NCBI GenBank assembly: GCA_001599715.1
Contig: BCHU01000002.1
Coordinates: forward strand, 868,001 to 932,000
From: Phaeotremella fagi
Lineage: Eukaryota > Basidiomycota > Tremellomycetes > Tremellales > Phaeotremellaceae
Direction: 5' to 3'
DNA length: 64,000 nucleotides
Shown one piece after another: positions 35,301-45,627 of this stretch. The notes under the pieces were generated by a model that was not told where the DNA came from, did not search any database, and worked only from the letters and a program-made list of their open reading frames with translations. Made by a program: the position numbers and the translations under genes. Numbering within the stretch: the first letter of the stretch is position 1; the number at the start of each line of letters is the position of its first letter.

Positions 35301-36419
35301 TATCAGTGACAGTAAGTAACTGTTGAGTGAGATGATTTCTCTGTGAGAGATTTTTTATTTGAGCCATTGAAAAATCTAAAGCTGTCGGTGCAGCTCTCAA
35401 CATATCCGTGAGACGTTTATGCGATTGTTGACGAGATTTGACACGTAGATCACCAATGATTTCATATTGAACTTCTGTGGGTAGTGCTCTAAATTCTGGT
35501 GATTCAACATCAACATCTTCGGGTTTCATTTCATCGATGAACTGTTTCAATTCCTCTTCAGTCGCTAGTCGAGCATCCGGTCGTTCATCAGTCGATGTAG
35601 TGGGAATAGTAACCTGGGGTAATCGATATGGATCATGATTCTTAAAATCCTTTTTCTTCCTTTGACTTTCAGTTTCTGGGGGTGGAGTAGCTAGTCGAGG
35701 TCCAGGGTTGGGTCTAGGACTAGATCGAGAGGGTCCAGGTCTACCTTCGAGATCTTCTAGATAAGTCGCATTCTCTGAAATCATTTCACCAGCATCTTCA
35801 TCATATCTCGCAGCGGCCCTTATAGCTTGTTGTTCTTTTGTACTGATTCATTAGTCTTCCATACAATTATAATTGTCACATACGCTTGAGCAGCTTTCAC
35901 AGCCTCACGCCGCATTTGAGCAGCAAACAATTTTTCAGCCATCTTCGCATGATTCGCTGCTGCTCCTGCTTTCCTTCGTTTACGTTCGGCCTATTGTTAA
36001 GTCAGCACAAAACGCATCTCCAAAGATAAGTCCACTGACGATAGTATTCCTTTTTAAAGCGGGTGCACCACCATCAAAAACAAACACTGGTTTGATACCA
36101 TGAAATAAAAGTTTATTGATTCTCCGTAAAAAACCTATCATTCATCTCACATAAGCAGGTGTAGAGAGAGTAATTGAGTTGGGATGAGACTTACCTAGTA
36201 CATGAGCATTGACAAGAACTCTACCATCCTTATCTCTCATTGTAGCTTGAAATTGATAAAGCCAAATGGAACTGTCAATGGCCAATCGCTTCCCTTCCAT
36301 ACTCTCCAATCTGTCGTGAGGTGTTAATATCATGGCTAATCTTCTTAAATCTTTATCTCTACTCACTGAACTGGACGAGCTACTGGATTGAGTAGCGACC
36401 ATAGGCCTTTGACACCCAT
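32348..36419 (-). CDS. RAD2: RAD2/XPG structure-specific endonuclease of nucleotide excision repair
   Basis: Makes the 3' incision during nucleotide excision repair. The true start is ATG at 36417-36419: [18 protein letters not shown], then a 50-base intron, then [20 protein letters not shown]. An ATG inside that intron is open for some distance but lacks the family N-terminus. The spacer is acidic and carries two UIM-like helices ([24 protein letters not shown]). The I-domain has [31 protein letters not shown] and the helix-hairpin-helix [13 protein letters not shown]. The C-terminus holds a PIP-like QSTLDPFF and, unusually, an RG-rich tail ([14 protein letters not shown]). About 1,240 residues. 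Confidence 0.95.
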
Positions 36420-36661
36420 TCTTCTTTATCTTCTTTTCTTATTGAATTGTAAAAGTGATTTGATAGAGATGGAAATTTGATGGTTGAGTCAACCGTCATA
36501 ACCGGATGGTGTTGATTACATAAGCACTGGAGTTGAAACATTTCATTTGCTATAGCTTTACAGCCACTGTATGTATATATGTTATCTATCTATAGCATAA
36601 TCACTTCCTCACTGTCCATATCATTGTCCATCGCATGTAGGTCGTGAATTCCCATCTATAT

Positions 36662-38638
36662 CTATAACATGCACAACGTCGTCAATAACAAGATCCCAGC
36701 TCCAGATCCAATCCCCAAGCCCAAACTCATCCTCCGCCTCGCAGAACTAGCTTTAGAAGTCGAAGCAGATGGAGTACTACTCGACGAAGTAGTCGATGAA
36801 ACAGCGCTCTTAGTAGAAGTGTTGGTGGTCGAGGAAGTACTGTTGGCAGCCAACGAATAATTTTTAGGGTAGACATTCGAAATATCAATATTCGAAATGT
36901 TGTTGGCGTAATTTTTGAAAGACGGTAGATTTTGATCGCCGTCTATTGGATCCCAAGTTCCGAGACAATACGAAGTGTTGTTGGAATAGAAGGGATATAT
37001 CCTTTCAGTCGGATCTGTGGGTATCCAATTTTGAGCGGCTGATTGTGTCCAACTCCAAGTTGCCGCACTGGTTTTCATGTTAGTTTAGTTTCGAAGTCTG
37101 GATTTAGACTACCTACTATTGATTCGAGTGGGACCAGAAAATCCATCCTGCTCCAAGTTCGTAGACGTCCGCTTGAACTTCCCAAAATTGTCTTAAAAAA
37201 AGTGCGGCATCATACGATGTAACGTTTACCATCATTGCATCTAGAGTCTACCTCAATCAGTTCCACACCAGAATGACCACTTACAGATCCAATACAGGAT
37301 TTATAATCGACACAATAAGTTTGCGTTCCACTGCACGAGTCAGATTCTGGTTCCCCAAGCAATTGACTTACAGAGAGAATTCTCCTACGATAACTGGGAA
37401 TTGTTTTTGGGCTGCAGCGATGAGTGAAGCTTGATAACAGATTGAATCTAAATGTTCTTGATTGGTCTTTGAGGCGGCACCATTGAATGCGTCATAAATA
37501 TCTTTTGATTGATTAGTTTCATCGAAACGATGATGGGAACCTACGAGTGTCTAAAGCGTAATTCGTCCAATTCAATCCTAAAGATGGTTGGGACCAGAAG
37601 TAATTCCAATTAGCCAAAGGTTGGAAAGCGTCATGAATAACAACCATGACCTCGTGACCACCAGAGATGATATGTTCAGAAGCTCTAACTGCTGCGTAAC
37701 CTTTAACATAGAAATCTGCCAGTGTATCGAAAGACATTCCGTTAGAGAAAGTTTCGAGGATATACGGTTCGTTAGTTAATTCGATACTATTCGTCACCCA
37801 AAGTCATCAGTCAAAGAACAGCAATAAAACGAATACGAATTCAACCTACGCTTTAACGACACCATTGAATTTATCCTGTGTAACGTATTTAGTCATGTTC
37901 GCCAAAGCTTCCATAGCCCTATCCAAATTAGTCGAGTTATATTGAAATTCAACGGGACCCTTGTAACCTTGATTATCTTGACCGTTCTGTCCACCTGGTA
38001 AACCATGAAGATCCATCATAACATCCAAACCATAATTGTTAGCCCAAACCAAAGCTTTCTCGAGATATGGCAATTGTCCTTGAATGTAGGGTTCGAAATT
38101 TTCTATATCCGTCCAAGCCCAGTATCCCATTGGTATACGAACTGTGTTCATAGAACTAAACAAAGGAGTTAGTTCAGTCTCACTCTCTTTCCACTGTGTT
38201 AAGGTCTTTGACGCACTAGTCTGAGAATCGTTTGAAATCGTCCTCAGTAACATAAGTATTCCAATGAGTTTGCAGTCGAGACAAACATTCCGTTTTACCC
38301 AGAATAGAACAATAAGTCCACTAAAACGAATAAATACAGGGCTCTGCGACTGATAAAGGGGAGAAATCTCACCTCATCGTTAACAGTATACTGATCTAAA
38401 GGGGATTCACCGAAGAAATCAGGCATCATCCAATTTTCCTTTGATAAAACGATCAGTCCATATTCCAATAACTGATGGTTTGTCTATTTACCAAAATAAA
38501 CCATCCTCCTAAATTAACACCTCTGACTTTATCGCCACTGACTGATCCAGCTGGTGTTCCTCCTGGTGATGTGTACCATGACGAAAGAGCGAACGTGGTT
38601 GACAAAAACGGTAAAAGCGCGAATGGTATCGCCAACAT
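36662..38638 (-). CDS. EXG1: Exo-1,3-beta-glucanase, GH5 family, GPI-anchored type
   Basis: A secreted wall-remodelling enzyme that trims beta-1,3-glucan. Signal peptide MLAIPFALLPFLSTTFALS, then GVNLGGWF, ENWMMPDFF, the core MNTVRIPMGYWAW, DVMMDLHGLPGGQNG, the acid/base Glu in ELTNEPY, VMVVIHDAFQPL and the nucleophile Glu in VIVGEFSL. WSWTQSAAQNWIP belongs to the C-terminal end of the catalytic fold. A serine/threonine linker of about 40 residues is followed by RRR and a hydrophobic end (SLGLGIGSGAGILLLTTL), as in a GPI-addition signal. About ten short introns. Long upstream region without genes. Confidence 0.92.
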
Positions 38639-40509
38639 TGTTGATATGGCGTTACGTTCTGTTGTACTTATATCGAATCTATGCTTTTCTCCATGTATGT
38701 TGTATGAATGTTGACCAAGATAGTGATGTAGATTGTAATATCAGCAATCAATCCTTGTTATCCTTTCAAACTCCTTTGTTCTATTATTGTAAATTTAGCG
38801 TTGTTTCAGATAAAGATCGTCGTTATCGTCGTCGTTGTAAAGGTAGTGTATAAGTAAGTTATTTATAAATAGTAAGAGAACCAGCTCTATACTGTTATCA
38901 CTGTAAAAGAATGTTGAATAAAAAGAATGAAAGGACAAAGAAACGTTTTATTTCACGAGTTTGTTGTAAGAAATCAAAAGAGGAAAAATGGAAAAACGCC
39001 ATTTAGCCATATATGCATGTTGGAGATTTTCACGAGAAAGAAAAAAGAAAAAGCAAGCGCGCCTGGCTCAGCCTGGACGTGACCTAAGGTTTCTTCTTGG
39101 GTGTCTTGGTACAAGTTAGACCCTTTCCCTTTCACATGTTGTGAACTTGGCCGCTTGGCGTAGCTGCCTATACTTTGATTTTCACAGCACTAACTGCGAC
39201 TTATGCATAGCATCCCGTCTTGTCTGGTCTGATAGATCGAGCCAAGTGCATACAAGTTTTCGTGTCTCTTTTGTTGTTGATCTCTCCATTCAGATATACC
39301 AACAAACATATGTTTTTTAACTTGTTTAACGTAAAATCAAGATTCGACTAAGTCTGACATAGTCAAACTTAAGACTGGAGTCTTGAACAAATGCAAAACC
39401 GCGGTTTAACGGATATACCAAGTAATGTTTCTTTGTTTTCTCGTTTTAAGATTATGAACATATTGTCTAAGAACGCCTCTTGAGACTACGCTTTGTGGAG
39501 CTTTTATTAATTAAGCACTGGATTGAAAAACAACATGATACAAACCATGCATGCAAATCATCTCTCGCTTTCGTGAATTTGAAGAATTACACGTGTAAAA
39601 TAGACTAAATAATTTGGGAAGCGAGATGATAGCGGGGAGCGGTCACTGTAAAGATAATTAAACGGACATTCCAATGTTTCCCATGCAGAGTCCCAAGGCC
39701 GTAAAATCGTAAGAGACGGGGTTTGCGTGTGGACTCAGACTATAATTGATCGTGAGATGCATGCATGGGATCGTGAGATCTGTCTATAGTACGTTTAAGA
39801 TTAAAAACGAAGACGATAACGGGGATGTGAAGGTCATACGGCCGGCCGTCATTTCAGAAGACAATGAAACAATGATGGATTCTTATCATTATCATGGCGA
39901 CGTCGACGATTCAGCAAACAACATGCATGGATGCGTGAATAATTGTATGCATGTAGATGTCAATCAAAGATCAAAGTCAAAGACGTGCTATCCAACAATG
40001 AGCTGAATAAGTATATCAACACCATCACCTAATGCTGAGAAATCCAAGGCGAAAAGCTGACCAAGCTGCTGAATCAGCATCTAAAGCTAGCGTTGAAAAC
40101 AAACAGAACTCGGAGCCTTGCATTGAAAAGATACAGTAATCGTTTGCGGCATCGAGATCTGAATATGGGTACGAATCCCTCGGACGCCATGCGTTGACGT
40201 GGAGGTGCCATGTTGGGCTTACGGAATCTGCCCCCCGTTCGCACGTTATCATGGAAAGGTTACCAACTCGGCTTACTCACACCACGTCCCCGGCTCTGGG
40301 CATTTGACTTTTTAGTCCACCGATGGTTGAGTCGAGGACATCGGTCGACGACGTATATATACATAGGGGGGTGCTGTCGTTTTTATTTTATCTTCTTCTC
40401 ATCTTCAACAACAACACAAACAAAACAATCAAGTTAATACTTTAACTTCAATAACAACAACGAACTCAAACAACTTTTAATTAACTCTTAATAACTAACT
40501 CTTGCTACA
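38639..40509. promoter_or_regulatory. 1.9 kb gene-free region rich in ATGCAT, upstream of a TATA-driven gene
   Basis: The longest gene-free stretch in the window. ATGCAT cores occur at about 39013, 39203, 39547, 39757 (extended to ATGCATGCATGG), 39923 and 39947. A direct repeat GATCGTGAGAT flanks the 39757 site. A perfect 12-base palindrome ACGGCCGGCCGT lies at 39838-39849. A TATATATA box sits at 40354-40361, about 150 bases before ATG 40510, followed by an A/C-rich leader with low structure. Open stretches at 39746-40006 and 40210-40437 have no recognisable protein character. Best read as a long, elaborate promoter plus 5' leader, possibly with a non-coding transcript. Confidence 0.5.
40354..40361 (+). 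promoter_or_regulatory. TATA box of the gene at 40510
   Basis: TATATATA followed by a GGGGGG run and then a roughly 130-base leader rich in CAA/ACAAC. The clear TATA and A/C-rich leader suggest strong, inducible expression. Confidence 0.5.
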
Positions 40510-41151
40510 ATGGCTCTTACTCGACCATCCACACCTTTCCCTCACGTTCACACCATCTCTCACCAGAGATCATCGAGTTACAACCAAGGTTCATACTTCA
40601 CTCAACCTCTTCATTTCCACAGACCATCATTGGTCTCACCAGTACCCCCATCACTCTTAAAAAGAACCTCATCGACTTCATCAACCTCATCCAACAAGTC
40701 GATTGAAAACCAAACCTCCACCTCCACATCCACCTCCACCCCTCAACTCTCTTTACGAAGGTCTTCATCTTGCTCGAATTCCTCCACTTCATCACCTGTA
40801 ATGCCATCTACCCCAGTATCGTCATTATCAGGTTCTCCATTAGAATCACCACCAATTCTTTCTCTCCCACCATCATTAACTCATTACGCACCCAAACCAA
40901 AATCATCAACCACTTCAATGTTACCACCACCTCCACCACCTTCTTCACCAGTCACCAAACCAACCAGACCCCAATTAAAACGTCGTGACACTCCACGACC
41001 AAAGGTTGATACCCTCTCCACTCTATCCATGTCGAGATCGAAAAGAATCTCCGATGAAATCGAAGAAGAACCTTATAAATCGGTTAAAAAATTCACTAGT
41101 GTCATCGACGGTGGTGCTTGGATCGTACTCGACGAATTACACGAATTCTAA
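40510..41151 (+). CDS. Unrecognised Ser/Pro-rich disordered protein, 213 residues
   Basis: A single exon from ATG 40510 to TAA 41149-41151. Most of the sequence is low complexity: serine/threonine runs, PPPPPP near residue 140, and many S-P and T-P sites (SSPVTKP, RRDTPRPK). That composition suggests a phosphorylated scaffold or regulator. The C-terminal 35 residues look ordered (KRISDEIEEEPYKSVKKF, then IDGGAWIVLDELHEF) and are probably the functional, conserved part. The strong TATA, long promoter and A-rich leader suggest a condition-induced gene. No family assigned. Confidence 0.65.
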   Translation: MALTRPSTPFPHVHTISHQRSSSYNQGSYFTQPLHFHRPSLVSPVPPSLLKRTSSTSSTSSNKSIENQTSTSTSTSTPQLSLRRSSSCSNSSTSSPVMPSTPVSSLSGSPLESPPILSLPPSLTHYAPKPKSSTTSMLPPPPPPSSPVTKPTRPQLKRRDTPRPKVDTLSTLSMSRSKRISDEIEEEPYKSVKKFTSVIDGGAWIVLDELHEF

Positions 41152-41991
41152 ATCAATAATTCTGGTTCTCAACGATTTACGATGTTTTTAACGATTGATG
41201 GGCCCTTAGGGTTAGATTTTTTTCCAATGCAGTGCGCGAGGAATTTTGGTTGTAGTAGTAGATGATTTAGACTATTGTATTCATATGACTTTTTTATAAT
41301 TTATTTGAGATGAAAATTGAATATATCACTTCTCACTATCGTCTGCACTTGACTACCGCTGCATTCCACGATCAATTGAGATTAGGTTTCTTCTTCGCCA
41401 TCAAAACAATGTGTGTCAGCATTCTTACGTCTGTGCTCAAGAAGGTTTCCAAAATTTCCACGTGGCATAAATCCCCGGAGATCGGTCATGTCAGATCTGG
41501 ATCTTGGAGCCTTCGGCCAAGCAATCTGAGGCCAAGAAACATCTCCTCGTCCCTCGGGAATTGAAAGCAAAACAACCTAACAGTGCTTACGATACCACTA
41601 ACAAAGGTCATTAAGCTACAGTCAGTGTCAATGACCGTACACAGTCACCGTACTGAAGAATGGGTTCCACTTGCCGGGAAACCGAGTGGCGAGAACGCAA
41701 TTGTCACTCATACACTGACTATAACTGATCAATAACGATTGATGGCATCTAATCAAAACAAGAACTAAAGTTATATAGAACGTAAAGAAACGAATATGAA
41801 AACTATAAGAAACGAACAGATCGGTTGACGATCGATCTTCCTCCCCTCCCTGAACCCCTGCAACTGACTGAACATGCACTGTATCTCTAAAGAGAATTGG
41901 TAGCGCAAGTGAAAGGTTTCCTAATTGAACCAGCGCTAGTAGAATATCGTGTTAACCTCTAATCTCTTGACACGAAAAAGACTTGAACTTA
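41152..41991. other. Intergenic region between convergent genes
   Basis: About 840 bases where two genes end toward each other. Open stretches at 41310-41564 (+), 41382-41570 (-) and 41628-41879 (-) show no known motif. Presumably 3' UTRs and terminators. Confidence 0.4.
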
Positions 41992-43798
41992 CTAGTCAGC
42001 GACGATGGCATCAACACTGGTGTAGAGACCTGGACCAAGCATGAACAAACCAAGGAAGAAGATGATAACGTTGATAACTGTCATGGTGGTGTAGTAAGGT
42101 GTTGAGAAGAGTTTCCCACGGTTAAGATGGAAATAAGCAACAGCCCAGAAGATGAAACCTAATCAGGAGCACGTCAATTCAAGATCATTCAACGAGTGAG
42201 TAACAAAAATCTTCACGTACCGAAGAAAGAATCAAACGCAGCTGACATGATACCCAAGAAATCACCCATACTTGGAATAACGTTACCCAAAACAAAAGCG
42301 ATAGCCCAGATAACGATGACGATTCCGATCCAAGTTCCCCATCCAACGAATGAATGACTATGAGCGTGTCTGGTGTTACCCAAGATTCTCTGGAAAACGA
42401 ATTTAGAAGCGACGTTGGAGTAGATAGCACCGATGACTACAGTTGGTACCAAAACGAAAGCGAAGGCTGATTTACGAGCCCAAGCTTGGGAGAGTGATCC
42501 GATTGAGGGGGCGGTGGAGTATTGTCCCATGTATTTGTATCCTACAGCTGCTGCTATTGTGAACAAGATAAGTTCGAGGATGGTAAGTGCTGCCAAAGCT
42601 TTGGGGAAATCTCTAGGTTCTTTCATTTCAGCGATGAAAGATGGGTAGAGGATTTGACCGATCCAGAGGAAAGTGATACTGCAATTACGTGCTTATTAGC
42701 GTCTGTGGGATAGTGGGAGACGGGGACAACCTACTTGAGCACAGCGTTCAAACCATCGACGAAACCTGGTCCTGAACCTGGAAGACCGATTGAAGTGGTA
42801 ACAGGACCTAAGGTTGGGTAGTTACCACCGTAACCGTAGAGTGGTGCGTCTTCGATACCGACGTAAACCAATGATAGGATTATGGCGATGAACATGCAGA
42901 TAGCTGATACAACTGACATGATTGATACATGGTTGAGGGTTCTTGGTAATGAGACGATGACTGGGAAGGGTGAGTGTTTGATACGAGTTATGCTTGAGTT
43001 TACTTACTACCAATAATAGCAGTGATAGCTTGGAAACCGACTGTGCAGACTGAACTGTCACTAAGGGTATTGAAGACTAGTCGAAATCAGTTCCAATACG
43101 GATGTAGCAAGTGCAAATAGAACATAGAACTCACTCTTGGCACCGGTGAAAACGTGGAAACCGACTGTCAAAGGAATATGTTTAGTCAAAGCCACACCAA
43201 AACTGATGCGATTCCCATGATCACTCACTAAGGAAGATGTTGTTAAGTAACAACATGATAGCGGTAGCTTCATAAGCAATTCTTGGAACACCTGGGAACA
43301 AAAGTGCTGCGATATCACAAATGTTTTTAGCTTGGGGGTATTTCATACAGAATTGCCAAAGTACATAACTGGTGTACCAAGTTAAGATACCAAGACTGAA
43401 AGAGTGGGATTAGATTGTAAACCTATTATCTCAAACAAACAAGTAGACATACCCAAAAGTAATGAAAAACCCGCAAACCCAACCAACGACTGACCAACTC
43501 CAAGCCAAAGCCAGAATAGCTAAACAAACGTATTCACCGAATAAAAGTAACGTTGCCTTTTGCCATGATAGCGTACGGAATTTGATTTCATGATCTGTTT
43601 CCTCGATGGCTAATGCGGTGAAAGGATCGACCTCGTCTTTCTCGATGTTGGAGATATCGGGATTAGCCTTTTTTTCACCGTTGTATGTGACTGCTTCTGC
43701 TTGTACCTAAGTCGTGTGATCAGTTTTTGGAGTTCGGTATTGGGGTCGTCGATAAGGAAATCTATGTAGAGATAAAGCTTGACTTCTTCACTTACCAT
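41992..43798 (-). CDS. Amino acid permease, AAAP family (neutral amino acid/Mtr-like)
   Basis: A proton-coupled amino acid carrier of the plasma membrane or vacuole with about 11 membrane spans. The start codon ATG 43796-43798 is followed at once by an intron; the next exon reads VQAEAVTYNGEKKANPDISN. Membrane segments are visible throughout: ATLLLFGEYVCLAILALAWS, LGILTWYTSYVLWQF, IAYEATAIMLLLNNIFL, VVSAICMFIAIILSLVYVG, ALTILELILFTIAAAVGYKY, FAFVLVPTVVIGAIYSN and WIGIVIVIWAIAFVLG. FRTLSWQKATLLLFGEYVC is the typical first-helix region of fungal Mtr-like permeases. It ends SVDAIVAD. Seven or more introns. Substrate not predictable. Confidence 0.9.
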
Positions 43799-44446
43799 GA
43801 TGAAGCGATTTCTTTACTTTCGTTGAAAGTAAACTATGTAAAAGAAGAGATGGAAGAAGGAAGATAAAAACTAAATTGCCAAGCTTGATATAGTTATAAG
43901 TATGTACTTTGTATGTGGGAGAAGCTTTTCGATTTGTTTTCAAGGTATACTTTATGGAGCCATGATCGCGAGAAAACTTATTGAAAACGGTAAGAAAATC
44001 AGGGGGGGTCAGGGGGGAAGCGCAGGGACAAAGAATGCTCAAGGACTGGGACTGGGTTCAACTTTTAAGTATCTGAAATACCTGATTTTTCAATTGGTGA
44101 GATGATGTGATCTTGACGCTATGATGCCACCAATAATGTTTGCTCAATTTTTTCATCGTAAGCCAAGAACTTCCAGCGGATCTTGATGCTGCTCTGACCT
44201 GTGATGTTATGCATGGAAATTACTGCTAATTTGTTAGCGGAAGCTAGGTCAGTTATGGCGTGCTGCTGGTACTTGCCCCATTTAAATATTTTGTATGTTC
44301 TTTTATCAAATTGGGGGAATTGCTTCTAAAGGCAAAAAAGAAATCAGGAACCAAGTCTAGGAACTATCTATTATCTACGTCAGAAGGTTAACTGACTTAC
44401 GCTCTGATCATTAACCACTTAAATCATTACTACACATATACATACA
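43799..44446. other. Intergenic, divergent promoter region
   Basis: About 650 bases between the permease (leftward) and the ubiquitin hydrolase (rightward). A GGGGGGTCAGGGGGG sequence stands out at about 44003-44018. No gene recognised. Confidence 0.4.
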
Positions 44447-45473
44447 ATGCCATCTAAATGGGTCCCATTAGAAGCTTCACCTGATGTAAGTAAATGTCAA
44501 CAGAAAACCAACTAAATCTGAACAGGTATTCAACGAGGTAAATACACCCCACCCCTCAAGCCCAAACTCAAAACTAAACCCACTCCCACTCCAAAGTGGT
44601 CCAAACCTCTAGGACTCCCAAACTCCCCCTTATCCTTCCAAGACCTATTCTCGCTAGACGAGGAATTCCTAGCCTTCATCCCTAGACCCGTTAAAGCTGT
44701 CCTTCTTCTCTTCCCTTTACGTGGGGAACTGGCTAAAGCTCGTGTGGAGGAGGAGAAGGATGGTGCGGGTAATTGGGAGGGGGAAGGTGTTTGGTGGATT
44801 AAACAGACTGTTCGTTGTTTTCCCCCATTTATGTCTGATATGAGTGAGATACTGATTGAAAGGGATAGATACCTAATGCTTGTGGATCTATTGGATTGTT
44901 ACATGCTTTATTGAATTTACCGGAGAAAGGTCCTTATGCTTTAGAACCTGATTCACCGTTACTTAAATTCAAAGCTCAGACTTTACCCCTATCTCGTAAG
45001 GTCTTTTAATGAATAACAATTTTTAATCAGATTGACTGACAGTAGAACAGCGCTTGAAAGAGCTAAACTTCTTGATAACGCGGATTTCTTTAGTGCAGCC
45101 CATACCGCCGCTGCTCAAATTGGACAATCAACGGTTCCAGAGGATCTAAATGTTGATGAACATTTCATAGCTTTCATAGAAGCTGTTAACGAAAAGGGGT
45201 ACGTCCTTTTCTTTTCTTTTGATGAATGCAATTAAAGCTTGGTGAGTAGTGAGAAACGAGTGGTAGAATTGGATGGCGAACGTCAAGGTCCTTTTGATCG
45301 TGGTCTTTGTGTCGATTTACTCAAGGTGAGTCGGTGCTCTCTCTTGACATCGGAGACGGAGTTGATATTGATCTCTTTAGGATGCGGCCAAAATAGTACA
45401 AGAGAAATATATAGCGCGAGCTGGTGGCGATATCAATTTCAACATGATAGTATTAGCTGGTGAAGAGGAGTAG
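44447..45473 (+). CDS. YUH1: Ubiquitin carboxyl-terminal hydrolase (UCH, YUH1/UCHL3 type)
   Basis: A cysteine protease that frees ubiquitin (and in yeast Nedd8/Rub1) from small C-terminal adducts. Spliced exons read MPSKWVPLEASPD, the 12-base exon VFNE (44526-44537), then WSKPLGLPNSPLSFQDLFS, FIPRPVKAVLLLFP and WWIKQT. After an intron with a less usual GTTCGT donor comes IPNACGSIGLLHALLNLPE with the catalytic Cys. The catalytic His is in DEHFIAFIEAV and the Asp in VVELDGERQGPFDRG. It ends MIVLAGEEE at TAG 45471-45473. About 240 residues, the standard single-domain size. Confidence 0.92.
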
Positions 45474-45627
45474 TGTTTGTACAAACTTTTGAATGATAAC
45501 GATGATGAACAATGTTTCCAAATATATCATAGTATCAGATGTTTAATCAAGTGATACATCTAGAATTACAACTCTCTTCAAATACAATCGTCATCATTCG
45601 TGAAACCCCCGTGTTAAAATAGCCTTA

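Noticed and set aside
39746..40006. Possible small gene in the long gene-free region
   Set aside because: 86 codons with no family pattern, overlapping ATGCAT elements; treated as promoter.
40140..40200. GGGTACGAATCCC as a tRNA B-box
   Set aside because: No surrounding cloverleaf and a base that differs from the B-box consensus.
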